A stretch of DNA of 64,000 nucleotides, taken from the NCBI GenBank assembly GCA_013180625.2, contig SNVD02012289.1, positions 434,001 to 498,000 of the forward strand. Direction: 5' to 3'. The notes under the pieces were generated by a model. The model ran no database searches and was not told where the DNA came from. It saw only the letters and a list, made by a program, of their open reading frames with translations. The translations under genes and the position numbers were made by a program. The number at the start of each line of letters is the position of its first letter. Within the stretch, counting starts at the first letter, position 1. Positions 36,639 through 55,859 of the stretch are shown in pieces. Source of the DNA: Boswellia sacra (lineage: Eukaryota > Streptophyta > Magnoliopsida > Sapindales > Burseraceae).

Positions 36639-39600
36639 TCACATATCCGGATTGGCCTCCTCTGGAATCACAGTTAATGTAACCAAAACATCATTTGCTC
36701 TTTGTACAACGACCTTTAAAGGTGTCCCAACTTTGTCTCCCATTATTTCTATAATCTGCCAATAAATAAAAGATCAGTATAATTAATCATACAAAGGTAA
36801 ACTACAAATTGCTGAGGTGACTAAAACTCGGGACACAATTAGCTGAGTTGCCACAAAAACAGCTCCAAGCATTTCAAATTCCAGCTTAAATTGCATAAAA
36901 TATCCCTGTATATTAATTTTAGGATAATCCCAACCATTCATTTTTATTTTGGCATTACAGTAAACACCTTACCACTTTCCAGAAAGGACAGTAAGGGTTG
37001 GATACCTCTTTTATGCTTTCAACGGGCTTTCCCTCAAATTTGACAACAACATCACCAGGATAGAATCCAGCACGATCAGCAGGAGACCCTGGAGTTACCT
37101 GTTTAACAATTAAAATAATTATCAAACCAGAGAAGCATCCATGAAACAAAGTCAAACCACAACTATTGACTGAAAATATAGATTTACTTCCACAGTTACT
37201 AGTGGGCATGACAACAAGAATCTTAGAAAGCATTTGTAATTACTAATGTGGGAATCACCACACAACAAGAAGTCAACAACCTCCTTCAAGACTACAAACT
37301 TTACATGCAAAATAAAGAACAAAAGTTAATCAATTCAGTTTACATACCATAGGTACAAGAACACCTTTTGTAACATTAGGGAATGAGGGATCTCGTTCTT
37401 TAAGCTGAGCAACGATCATCTCGTTAAGATCAAGCATTTTCAATCCTAGCCACGGCCGGACAACTCTCCTGCATAGTAAAAACAGTCACATTTTCACACA
37501 AAACTGATAAAGCAAGAGGATGCCTCTTGGAAAAAGCAACACAAGGGTTGAAATATTTTTATTTAGTATATCCTGTTTCTATTCATTGGAAAGAAGAGCT
37601 GCAAGGAGAGGATCAGAATTATCCAAACCATTTAAAGCGTAAAAGCCCAAATTTAGCCCTTTAGATGATGAGATCATTACTAATCAAGTTTAAATACATA
37701 TAACTTTGTCAATACTTGAAATGGTAGAACAATAGTCAACAGAAGTTTCAACAATTGTCTCCACATATATATAAGAACAAGCTTAGATGAGGAACCAGTC
37801 CAGATATTGAAGGAAATTTTTTACCCTATAAATCTTTGCAATTAAAGGAAGTAATAATTACCTATAGGACACAAATTTCTAATTAACAGAAAACTAAACT
37901 ATACAGCAAAGCAACCTAAGGAAATTATACAGCTAAATAATCACTCCTTCAACTTAACATACTTAATTCTAAAGTTGATCTATTCTGAACTAGAGAATTA
38001 ATGTTAGAGAAGAAGTGGTATACAACTATGCAGGCTACATTGAACTGAATACCTGGCATTATACAAGTAGCTAGATGAATAAAACGTACCCTCTCTTCTG
38101 GAAATGCTCTATAATTTTAACAACCGAGTCAATTGGTACTGCAAAGCTCAATCCATCTGCAGCCAGTACTTTCATAATATTGACACCAACTATTTCTCCA
38201 TCAGTATTAACCAGGGGCCCTCCAGAATTTCCCTAACCAACAGTAAAATACATCCATATGAGAGAGAAGCAGACTATACACAAGTCCTTTGCCAAGCCAA
38301 CAACATTTTAACTTCTACTGCAGCACTCAAGCGCTGTGAACAATAAATGCAGAACAAGAACAAAGCACTTCAACTATCTAAACAAGCCTATGTAAATAAA
38401 CAGGCGTGCACCTACACAGAGAGAATTACCGCGTTGATTGCACAATCTGTTTGCAAATACTCTCTCCTCATTCCACCAAGACCCAAGTCACTGCTTTTAC
38501 GATCAACACAACTGTTTCCAGAGGAAAAAGCAAATGGAAAAAGAGGCATCCCAAATCAGCATTATCAACATCAATACAAAACACAGAAACCAAAAGAGAG
38601 AATCAAGTATAAACAACAAATTAACTTCTGAGCGACAACACAAAAATATGGTAAAAAATATTATAAGAGACAGAAGTTCAACTGCAACCATTTAAAAATT
38701 TTAAATTTTGGGACATTTACTTCATGATGGGAAAACATTTTCAAAAAGTTAAAACATATAAAATTTTAAAAGTTCGATTCTTATTCTCACTCTTTTTAGG
38801 ATCCAAAAATGTGCTTAATACCTTACAATGCCAGCTGTTACCGTATTTTGAAGGGAAAGTGGGCAGCCCATTGCCACCACCCAGTCGCCAGGGCGAAGCT
38901 TACTTGAACTACCAAGTTTTGCAGTTGGCAGTGGAGTTTTTGAATTGATCTTTACAATAGCAATATCTGAATGTAAATCAGCATTCAGCACTGTACCCTC
39001 AAATGTCCGACCATCTTGCAGAGTTACATCAACCTGAACAATTCATCGAATTCAGAACTTACATATGAATAAGTGAAAGGATAAAATAAGGATCTCAAAA
39101 GTAGAATTTAAAATAACAAAGTTTAATATAATGAGTCCAAACATACAGAAGAAAAGAAATAAGTGCAATAACTAGAAAAACTCAAGGGCATGACTAAGTT
39201 TCAACAAATATAAGAAACAAGTCAATAACTGAATATAAGTCTTCTCATGTATTACAAAATCCCAAACCTTTCCTCTTGAAGAAGGGCGAAAGCCTTGAAA
39301 ATCAACCACAGCATGAGCACAAGTCAAAATGATACCATTTGCATCTATTATGGTTCCAGAGGCTATACTCTTTCCTGTTGGAATTCCATAGAAGCCTAAA
39401 GAAAATAAATATATACAAACAGCCATCTTAGTCCCTATACCAAGAAAATTGTACATCCAGTTGTTTAACAAAGAAAAAAGATTCTAAAATATATACCCTG
39501 TGGAAGTGATAGATTGACAACTGCAGGACCAACCTTAGCTGCTGCATTGGCAATAGTATCTCGACCTAAACATCCACAACATGGCTTTGTACCATCTTTA

Positions 39601-40406
39601 AACTCAACAGGAACGTTATTATTTACATCCCCAGATTGAGCTGGACTAACTCTAGAAGAAAAAATCCCATGATTTCCTACATATTCAACTCAAATTTTTG
39701 GCATAAACAATAAATAACAGAATAAAGAAATGGAAATTTTTAAGAATAGAAGTATAAGATCAAATGGACCAACCAAATCTCCATTGATCTGACGAAATAC
39801 GCGAAGGGTGTGAGAAGCCTTGCAAGATTTGCCATGGTAGCGAAAGTGATTCATGCAATGGTGCAGGAATTGATAGCGATAACGTTGTATCTACAGTCCA
39901 ATCAATAATTATGCCATTAAAATCTGAATACAAAGGAACATGCTCCTGCTCTGGCTCCGCTTTGATGCTGATAAATGTAAGAAAAGAAAAGAAAAGAAAA
40001 GCTTTTGACTGTAAAATTTTAGCCCCTTTGAAATGCAGCGAGTATGGAACCAATCAATTAACCAAGTTCTTCGAAACAAAAAGCAATATTAAACAGAGGG
40101 GGAATTATTAAAAATAAATAAATAAACAAGAAGGAAAAAGAGCTCACTGTAATCTGGGTTGCTACTTGCGTACGAAAGAGTCGAGCCTGCAGTAGCCAAG
40201 GCTACAGCGCGGATGACAGAGCATCTGCCTGAAACCTTTCTCTGCCCATGAAATTAAAATTATGTTATCAGTTAGATTATTAACATAAAAACAATAATTA
40301 ACGAGGTTGTTGGTGAGGGTCGGGTAGCATAAAAAGGAAATGGAATATGAAGAACGTAATATCAAATGTATGTTTTTTGATGGGTGGTTACCAGGAAATT
40401 ATTCAT
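36639..40406 (-). CDS. DEG14: Deg14-like HtrA serine protease
   Basis: Eleven exons on the minus strand: 40392-40406, 40148-40241, 39774-39959, 39497-39649, 39268-39395, 38822-39033, 38430-38511, 38090-38232, 37348-37468, 37006-37098, 36639-36755; 1,344 bases, 447 residues. The trypsin-like domain has the full triad: His177 in [11 protein letters not shown], Asp215 in LHSDIAIVK, Ser293 in GNSGGPLVN. It also has the family block [20 protein letters not shown] domain ends the protein ([20 protein letters not shown]). The N-terminus ([20 protein letters not shown]) is basic with a hydrophobic stretch, as in mitochondrial HtrA2-type proteases; Deg14 is predicted mitochondrial. The five-codon first exon and the exon 3 acceptor are the least certain parts. 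A truncated copy lies at 18900-21650. Confidence 0.85.
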
Positions 40407-40903
40407 GAGTGATCAAGAATGAACCTGCTTTAAACTTGACTGAATTTTTGCAGTTTTCCTTGTTTCATAATAAACCCTAGCTTAAACCCCTTCTGGTACT
40501 GGTGCAAAGTTTCTGGTTGTTACGGCCCAACATCGGTAAACTCGGCCCACAAATACATCCTTATCCAAAATAATTACTTAATATCATATCCAAAATAATG
40601 TTACATTATTATATTATTTAACATTGAAGTGATTTAAAATTATTTTTTGTGACAAATAGTTATTATTATTTATTTATTTATTTGACCCACCAACCAAAAA
40701 CAAAAAAAGGATTAAGGGATGCAATATTAGATTATTATCAACAACAAGCCAGACGATAAATAGAAATGATGGACAAGTTAACTGGGCAAACAAGCAAAAT
40801 TTTATTAAAGCCAATTTACACTAAAAGGAAAAAAAGAAAAAGAGCAAAATTACATCTAAGGGTGGTTTGTTCTAACAATACTATTCTCCACAACTTTTTT
40901 TTT

Positions 40904-41554
40904 TCAAGTCTTTTTGGGAGACTTTGGAGACTTGGAAGCCTTGTCAGCATCAGAGGTGATTGTCTTCTTTGGCAAAAGGACTGGGTTGATATTGGGAAGG
41001 ACACCACCACTTGCAATGGTTACACCTTGTAGAAGTTTCCCTAACTCGTCGTCGTTTCTTATTGCCAGTAGCACGTGCCTTGGGTTTATCCTGTTCTTCT
41101 TGTTGTCACGTGCTGCGTTCCCCGCCAACTCCAACACCTACCATTCGTCACATATATCAAAACACATTAATTTCAAAGTTCAAATTCTTATAGCCAAAAA
41201 TATATATTTTTTTTTAATTCTGATTTCCTACCCATTTTCTACTCAACCAAACAGAATAAGAAAAAACATTTTTGACTTCAATCTCCAACATTTTCTCAAC
41301 AACAAACACTCCCTGCAAGAACAGAAAGAGATCGTAAAAATCGGATCTGGAAATTATACCTCGGCAGCTAGATACTCTAAGACGGCAGCCATGTAAATGG
41401 GAGCTCCGGTGCCCATTCTCTGGGCGTACCGGCCCTTTTTGAGGAACCTGGCGATCCGACCGACGGGGAACTGCAGACCCGCTTTTATCGATTTAGACAC
41501 CGCCTTTTTCCTCTCTCCTCCTCTTCTTCCTCCTGCTCCTTTCGGCGCCTCCAT
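40904..41554 (-). CDS. histone H2A.W-type variant
   Basis: Two exons, 41360-41554 and 41137-40904, give 142 residues. The histone fold is complete ([75 protein letters not shown]). The tail ends in [12 protein letters not shown]; the C-terminal SPKK-type motif marks plant H2A.W, the variant that fills constitutive heterochromatin and contacts linker DNA. The start is the ATG at 41554; an in-frame upstream ATG at 41575 lacks support from the family. The intron position is that of plant H2A.W genes. No SQ dipeptide is present in the tail. It sits head to tail with the Deg14 gene, as in Arabidopsis, where the counterpart is HTA7. Confidence 0.92.
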
Positions 41555-42988
41555 TTCTTCCAACCCCAATAACAACTATTTGATCTCTTCAATGAAAAGA
41601 AACGATGGGTCTTTTGTGATTGTGATCTTCTTCAGAGAACGATTTGATTCCAACTCTGAGGTTTTATTTGAAATGCTAGAAGGATGGCTTTGGTATTTAT
41701 ACAGCTAGTGCCAGCATGGCAATCCGCGAGTTGCAGTTCTAGCCAATGGCAGTGTTTTACTTAAGTTCTGATTATGTTCTGCGGATCGGTAATCCAACGG
41801 CGGACATTCGTGACACGCTGGAAATCTTTGAGTGTGCGGGTATGGACCAATAGGGATTTTTAATTTTGAATTGGAACTCGTAGAGGAGGGAGGGATCTAG
41901 CTAGTAGTTTCGAGCCGCGAGATTTGCCACGCTGGCAATCCGAGGGCTTTTGTTTTGGCCGATGAGGTAGTTTCTTATAGGATTAGCTCAGTTGATCAAT
42001 CAAGTAAGTGGGAAATAATATATTTTGGCGGTTATATATCTAGACGATTAATTTATCGAATATTGATCATGATTATTTAGCACACGCCTGAAGAGGAATT
42101 CTGAATGCATCAAAAATGCCCCTTTGATTACCAATTCTTTCTGCTTTCATTCTCAAACAAAAAAATCTCGTAGAAATATATAATACATGTTTGTTTAAAT
42201 ATTTAAATCATTCTCTCTAAAAATAAAAATATTATTTTCTCATATCTAAACTATTCTCTACTTACATAATTTGCTTTTCTTATTATTTTATCTCAAAATA
42301 ATTTTATCATTTTAAATTAGTATACAATAATTAAAATTAAATAATTTTTTTAATCTTTAAACTATAATTCATTTAAAATAAAAACACAAAATAAACATAA
42401 CCAAATATAGTTTCACACAATTCAATTTTTCGTATAACGTATCATCATTTTCAAATAAACCTCTTATTTTCCTATCAAAATGAAAATTTTTAAAATAAAA
42501 ACATAAAATACATAATCAAATAGACAAGATTCCCTTGTCTCTTTCTCTAAAATAGCTTAAATTCAAGTTGCATAACAATTATGATAATAATGGAAAATAC
42601 GGAAAAAGAGACTTGGGCCGGGTGAGTAGCTCAAAACATAGACAAAGAGGAAAGGGAAAAAAGAAAAAGAAAAAAGACAAAAGAGAAAGAAGGAGAAGAA
42701 GAAGAAAATTCCTTCCAATATTGTAAAAGGATAAAAAACTTAGACATTAAAATTGAAAGCTTGTTCGGAATTGCAAAAACTCAAGGTCCTGCCAGTATTG
42801 TAATTATACTTTATTGAAGATAAGGAATAGGGATCGTCATTTCAATGTATAATAACAAACAATGCTGTGACTACAGCATGTTATAATTTGATGTATAATA
42901 ATATTACCAATAGAGAAGACAAGATCATCAATATTACCAGTGTATCCTTTTAATGAAGTAATCTCAAGTCTGACATGCTAAATAATAT
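41555..42988. other. H2A.W promoter and spacer
   Basis: 41555-41960 is GC-richer and contains CCAAT-type boxes on both strands (AGCCAATGG at 41741, GACCAATAG at 41845), likely promoter elements of the histone gene. The rest is AT-rich with no gene. A purine-rich AAAGAAAAAG stretch lies near 42655-42710. Confidence 0.45.
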
Positions 42989-43378
42989 CTAATCATTCCT
43001 TGGCCTCCTTGAGGTTCTATAAGGATTATCGGGCAACGAAACATCGGACTCACCTATCAAAGAGCTTAAAATCTTCATTTGCAAATCTCTTAAAACAAAA
43101 GCAAAGTCAAGGGCATCATCCATGGCATCCCGAGCACCCACCAAGGACTTCTCAAGATCTTCATTGACCATATAATAAGAGCATATTTGATTAAGAATGC
43201 GGTCGTGCCTTTCTTGGAACTTGAGCACCCGTTCTTCAGCTTGTTCCAACGCCTCACTTATAATTCCCAAGTTTTCTTGTGCAATTTGCTGCCTATGCCG
43301 TCTCTTTAAGCCTGGCAAACAGAAAAAGAATGATGTAGAGAAGCCGATTATGGCAAAAATTAAACGGCCATAATCCAT
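42989..43378 (-). CDS. small membrane-anchored coiled-coil protein, unknown
   Basis: Intronless frame of 129 residues starting MDYGRLIFAIIGFSTSFFFC. A hydrophobic segment covers residues 5-22, followed by basic residues (LKRRHRQQ), which suggests a membrane anchor with the rest in the cytosol. Residues 30-110 are charged and helical (ISEALEQAEERVLKFQERHD, EDLEKSLVGARDAMDDALDF), likely a coiled coil. The end is SRRPRND. An in-frame ATG nine codons upstream (MFFFLHINN) would extend the hydrophobic part; I prefer the second. I do not recognise a named family. Codon use and the lack of similarity to transposons suggest a real plant gene. Confidence 0.6.
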   Translation of the reverse strand: MDYGRLIFAIIGFSTSFFFCLPGLKRRHRQQIAQENLGIISEALEQAEERVLKFQERHDRILNQICSYYMVNEDLEKSLVGARDAMDDALDFAFVLRDLQMKILSSLIGESDVSLPDNPYRTSRRPRND

Positions 43379-43534
43379 GTTGTTTATGTGGAGGAAGAAG
43401 AACAAGCATGAAGAATAGAGATGAAAGAATAAAGTCTATGTATATTTGAGGCTTTAGACATTCCTTGCTTTCTTTGATGGACACTTACTTGGAAGGTGAT
43501 TGTTGGGCAAAAGGGGCAAAACGGTAAGACATAG

Positions 43535-43605
43535 TGCGCATCCGGGGAATCGAACCCCGGTCAGTACCGTGGGAGGGTACTATGATACCACTACACCAGA
43601 TGCGC
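43535..43605 (-). tRNA. tRNA-Gly (CCC)
   Basis: 71 bases on the minus strand. The acceptor stem GCGCATC pairs with GATGCGC and is followed by discriminator A. The D arm contains the A-box TGGTGTAGTGGTA, the anticodon stem GTACC/GGTAC encloses the loop CTCCCAC (anticodon CCC), and the T arm is CCGGGGTTCGATTCCCCGG with the B-box GGTTCGATTCC. Nuclear type; no intron and no encoded CCA. A T-run for polymerase III lies shortly downstream on the minus strand (TTTTGCCCC region). Confidence 0.95.
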
Positions 43606-44972
43606 TTGTTTGTTAATGCTCTCAACATCTCAATATTTGTTATATGTTTTATTTTTTGGGGTTCATTTACCACAAAGAATTAGGTTATTCAATATATTTA
43701 TGAGGTAATATCATACACTATCTTTAAAGTTTTGTATAATATCCATGAAAGATGTAATTTCATATTTATATTATTTCAATCCTTAAAGTTTACGTACTTA
43801 TATCATCTAGATCCAATTGATTGATTCTATTTGGTTTTTAACAAACGTATAAGGATATTTTCGTCAACTAGACCTAGATATGTAATGTAATAAGTATAAG
43901 GTAATATTGATTTTATTTTCATCATAAATAATTATTTAATGGTAATTTAATTTGTGAAAACGCCAAAAGAATTAGTCAACTGGACCAAGATGATACAAAT
44001 ACACAAACTTTAAATATTAAAATGATATAAACATGAAATTACATTTCTAAATGATATCATGTCAAACCTTGAGAATCGTGTATGCTATTACGGCATATAT
44101 TTATCATTAACGTGAATCTGAATCTAAGCATTAGGCATGACATTGGTACACTTACATTCCTATGCACAAGAATAAGTAAGACAGGATTGGACTACATAAA
44201 GGTTGCGTTACGTAGACCGTATAGAATTATATAATTGTTATTGTATTGGATAATTATGTATTGAATCATATTACAAATTAAATTGTATTATATATGATTA
44301 AATAAACTCTATACTATTATTGGTTTGTCACTATATTGAAATATTTGATAAACAAAAATTACAATAGGACACACTATTTAAAATAGATATATAATTAATA
44401 TTAATTTAAAATTACTATTTAGATTTATTTATCATAAAATATTATTCATATATTTATATACCAATTAATTATTTAATTATTTTAAATATTAAGAAATTAA
44501 TAATAATTCTAAAATTATTCAATTCATTTAAATATTTGTTATTTAATTTAAATAATATAAAATATTAAAATATAATTAGGAAAATCTGAACACAACAAAT
44601 ATAATCAATTTGCATCTCTTTCCTCTCTTATTCCACACAAACCCAGAGGGGGAGGTGGGTTAAGTTTGGTAGAAATAATGCAGTGCTCATAAGCTGCATA
44701 TGTTATCCAATACCATGTAGCTGCGAGACCAAACACAGGAAATAAGAGTTATGCAACTTATGCTATCCTATGCTTTCCTATCTGCCAAAAGAAACGCGCC
44801 AAAAATTTCTAGCCTACAATAAAGCGAAGGCATTAACCTTGTAGTTTCAACAGAATCAACACCCATGAACAAAACTGTATGCTTAGAATTTTCAATCAAT
44901 AAAGGTGATAAACTAACCATTCTTTCTACACACATGATGCAAGAACAAAAAATTTACAGTGACTTGGATGCA
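43606..44972. other. AT-rich spacer
   Basis: No gene is supported. It is AT-rich with many short direct repeats. The last 300 bases are likely the 3' UTR of the RecQ gene. Confidence 0.4.
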
Positions 44973-51868
<6,896 letters not shown>

Positions 51869-52715
51869 CTTACGGAAACTGATTCAAGATACATATAAAA
51901 TTAAAACGTAAACCAAATTAAAGGAAACAACGAAAAATATGAAACGAATTGTTAAAGTAAATGAAATTCCGAGTACCATACAAGAGGAAGTATAATCTTG
52001 CAATAGTTGCCGATCGAGAAAGTCGACAGTGATGGAAACCCTAGAACTCCAGCAAATTCATTATTTCTTTTTGCTACTAACTAATCGGCGCGAAACTTGA
52101 GATGGTGATTTGAGTTACGAAAATATAAAAGGCATTTCCTAAATAACTTTATAATTTGTTGTTATTTCAGATACACCCTTTATGTTTAACAATTTTGTAA
52201 AGACTCGAATTGAAATCCAGGGGTGTTTCGGTATTTACGAAACCACTAACGATGATTTTAATCGCTTAAAAAAACTATGGGCTTAAGTTGTGTTTACGTG
52301 TATTTTCTAAGTTTTTATTTTTTAATTTTGAAAAAATATATAATTGATTTTAAAATTTTTAAAATTTTTAAAATTATATATAATTGAAATTAATTTAAAT
52401 ATATTAAAAAATATACTTTTTTACAAAACAAAATTTTAAAATTATAAACGAACAAAACCTAAGAATTTCCCAATGATTTGGAATTATTTCTCCAAGAGCC
52501 CTTGTTTTCCAAAAAAATCAAATTCATCCTCATAGGCATATCTTGAAAATCTCAAACGATTTCCATGATAATTGAACATCAACGGCAACGTTTATAAACT
52601 TTTGGGTAAAGGCTTACAAACTCGGAAAATAATAGAGGTAGAACAATGGTTAAAAAAAAAAAAAAAGGTTCCAAAAAAATTTGGGAGCTCTCAAATACTT
52701 CAAGGAGGCTTTTAA
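51869..52715. other. RecQ-SIM leader and spacer to BiP gene
   Basis: 51869-52080 holds the probable 5' UTR and promoter of the helicase. The rest is AT-rich, with oligo-A near 52650 and the BiP 3' UTR. No other gene is seen. Confidence 0.45.
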
Positions 52716-55438
52716 TTACAACTCATCATTTGGTTCTTCATCCTGTGAATCAGCGGCGCTTCCACCACTCTTCTGATAAACTTGTTTGATGACAGGATTA
52801 CATAAAGCTTCAACCTCCTTCAACTTCTCATCATAATCATCTTTCTCTGCATTCTGGTTACCATCTAACCAATCAAGAGCCTCCTTCAAGGCACTTTCAA
52901 TCTTCTCCTTGTCATCAGAATCAATCTTGTCCGCCAGTTTGTCTTTATCATTGATGGTGCTTCTCATGTTGTAAACGTAAGTTTCCAGTTTGTTCCTGGC
53001 ATCAATCTTCTCTCTCAACTTCTTATCCTCTTCAGCGAATTCCTCGGCCTCCTTCACCATCCTGTCAATCTCTTCTTGGCTGAGACGCCCCTTGTCGTTG
53101 GTGATGGTGATGGATTCAGACTTCTTTGCTGCTTTATCCTCAGCTGTAACATGAAGGATACCGTTGGCATCAACCTCAAATGTTACCTCAATTTGAGGCA
53201 CTCCCCTGCAACAAAAATTAGAATATGCATGAGGATCAAGCATCCACATTAAATAAATGGATAAACATCTGAATGTAAGTAAACATAATATGTAGTTTAT
53301 GACTTGTTTTATAAGAAGTTTTTGTTCTATCATGGATCAGATTGGTACATCCAAGGATTCTATTTACCTTGGAGCAGGTGGAATGCCCGATAAATCGAAT
53401 CTTCCAAGCTCACGACAATCTTTTGTCAAGCTTCTTTCACCTTCGAAAACCTGAAATTCTCAAAGATATCTAAGTCAAAATCCAAAATAGCATTGCAACA
53501 CATTACACAGGTACAATTTATCAGACATTTTTTATACCTTGATAGACACTGTGGTCTGTTGGTCCTGATAAGTGGTAAAAATCTGAGACTTCTTCGTTGG
53601 GATCACAGTATTCCTGGGGATTAATTTAGTCATAACACCGCCCGCTGTTTCGATACCTAAACTCAAGGGAGCCACATCAAGCAGAAGAATGTCTGCCACA
53701 AGGAAAAAAAGCCATTAGATATCCGGATTGTCGAATCAAATCAGCAAACGTTAATACGAAACATGAGTCGGGGAAAATTTACCTTTAGTTTCTTCACCCC
53801 CTTCACCACTAAGAATTCCACCCTGAACCGCAGCACCATATGCAACAGCTTCATCAGGGTTGATACCCTTGTTGGGCTCCTTCCCATCAAAGAAATCCTT
53901 TAACAATTGCTGAATCTTAGGAATTCTTGTGCTTCCTCCAACAAGCACAATCTCATGAATATCTGTTTTCTTCAAGCCAGCATCTTCCAAAGCTTTCTTG
54001 ACCGGTCCCATAGTCTTCTTAAACAAATCCATGTTCAACTCTTCAAATCTTGCTCTTGTCAATGGCTCAGAGAAATCAACACCATCAAATAACGACTCAA
54101 TCTCAACTCTAACTTGGTGCTGGCTACTCAATGCTCTCTTAGCTCTTTCACATTCCCTTCGAAGCTTTCCAAGAGCCTTGTTATCTTTACTAATATCTTT
54201 GCCGTACTTCTTCTTGATCAACTTGATGAAATAATCCATCACTCTGTGATCAAAATCCTCTCCTCCCAAGTGGGTATCCCCACTAGTCGCAAGAACCTCG
54301 AACACACCATTATCAATGGTCAAAATACTGACATCAAAAGTACCACCACCAAGATCATAAACCAAAATGTTCTTCTCTCCCCCCTTCTTGTCTAGACCAT
54401 ACGCGATGGCAGCAGCTGTAGGTTCATTGATTATCCGAGCCACATTGAGCCCAGCTATGGTGCCTGCATCCTTAGTTGCCTGCCTTTGCGCATCATTGAA
54501 ATAAGCTACAACAAGCAACAAAAAGAAATCAATTAGTCTGTGAATAATATACACTCGACACTACTAACATAACCAAGAAAACTGTTACATTGTTATACAG
54601 CTATTAACTGATTATAACCTATAAAAGCAAATGCACTTCGAGAATTCGAATATTACAATAGAAGAAACACATTAAGTTGTACCTGGAACAGTAACAACAG
54701 CGTCTTTTATTTTCTTTCCCAAGAATGCCTCAGCTGTTTCCTTCATTTTCTGTAATATCATAGCACTGATCTCCTCAGGGCTGAACACCTTAGTCTCACC
54801 TTTAACCTTCACTTGTATGTAAGGCTTGCCATCCTTGTTCACAACTTTATAAGGCAAGAACTTTATATCTCTTTGTACTTCAGGATCATCAAACCTGACA
54901 TCAACACAACGCAAAACCATATCCACTTCATTCCATCTCCTTAAAAAAAATCAAAACTCAATCTTTATAATCAAGATATATGGAGAACGTATGACTTACT
55001 TTCTTCCAATAAGACGCTTAACGTCAAAGATGGTGCGCTCTGCATTGAGAGCCGCCTGATTCTTGGCGGCTTCTCCAATGAGACGTTCAGTATCAGTGAA
55101 TGCAACCCATGATGGGGTGATTCTGTTCCCTTGATCGTTAGCTATGATATCTACGCGACCATCTCTGTACACACCCACACATGAGTACGTAGTTCCCAGA
55201 TCAATACCAATCACCGTCCCCAGTTTCGGAGAATCATCCTTTGCTGCTGCTGCTAAACTTAACGAGAACTCTTCAAAGAAACAAAAAATTATGATAACAT
55301 ATTTAGGCCAAATTCAACAAAAACAGAGCAAACACAATGGAAGCCAAGAATTCAATTAAACAAAGAAGGAAGAACTTAAAATTTCTCACCTAAAGCAAAG
55401 AGAAGCAAGAGTGCCAAAGCTTTGTTCTGGATCTTCAT
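52716..55438 (-). CDS. BIP: BiP, ER-lumenal Hsp70 chaperone (copy 1)
   Basis: Seven exons on the minus strand: 55390-55438, 55000-55270, 54683-54894, 53783-54505, 53538-53692, 53368-53450, 52716-53205; 1,983 bases, 660 residues. Signal peptide [16 protein letters not shown] and following hydrophobic residues. The ATPase domain shows [41 protein letters not shown] and [17 protein letters not shown]. The substrate-binding domain follows, with [17 protein letters not shown] and a helical lid. The C-terminus is DEEPNDEL, where plant BiPs normally end in HDEL. BiP folds secretory proteins and controls the unfolded protein response. The upstream region has a TATA box and a perfect ERSE, so ER-stress induction is likely. 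It is one of a tandem pair with the gene at 57387-59949, with identical intron positions. Confidence 0.95.
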
Positions 55439-55570
55439 TGTTTTGTTTTCCTACACTCTGGGTTGGTGTTTAAGAGGCTTCTTGATTTTGGCTGTTTTTA
55501 TGAACTGTTTTTCTTCGCTTTCTCTGTTTTGATAGGGGTGGTGGAGCGAAAGCGTTGTGCCGATTGAGTT

Positions 55571-55578
55571 TATTTATA
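55571..55578 (-). promoter_or_regulatory. TATA box of BiP copy 1
   Basis: TATAAATA on the minus strand, about 133 bases before the ATG at 55438. Confidence 0.7.
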
Positions 55579-55688
55579 GTGTTGTTATGCTGCTCTTGCT
55601 AGAGTGTTCTCTCCAATGGCATAAGAACACATCATTCTAGTTGCTGCATTTGTTGGTCGCACCCTCGAAAAAACTACACGTCTAGTAG

Positions 55689-55707
55689 CCAATTAGAGTT
55701 TTCCACG
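55689..55707 (+). promoter_or_regulatory. ER stress response element (ERSE) of BiP copy 1
   Basis: CCAAT, nine bases, then CCACG: an exact match to the ERSE consensus CCAAT-N9-CCACG, about 250 bases upstream of the start codon. It works in either orientation; plant bZIP factors of the unfolded protein response together with NF-Y bind it. The CCACG half extends to CCACGTGG, a G-box-like palindrome. Confidence 0.8.
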
Positions 55708-55859
55708 TGGAAAGCCGTGTGATTTTCCCGCGACATCGCGAAAGTTCATGAAATTTGAAGAGAGAGACGACGGGCTTTTTGGGTAAATAGAATTGGGATC
55801 AACCGATTAAGCTGATGGGACTATTCCTGTAATCTGTAAAAGCGTCCAAGTTTAATCAG

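Noticed and set aside
53907..54395. Plus-strand open frames over BiP exon 4, repeated at 58425-58925 over the second copy
   Set aside because: Their conservation only reflects the conserved BiP exon on the other strand.
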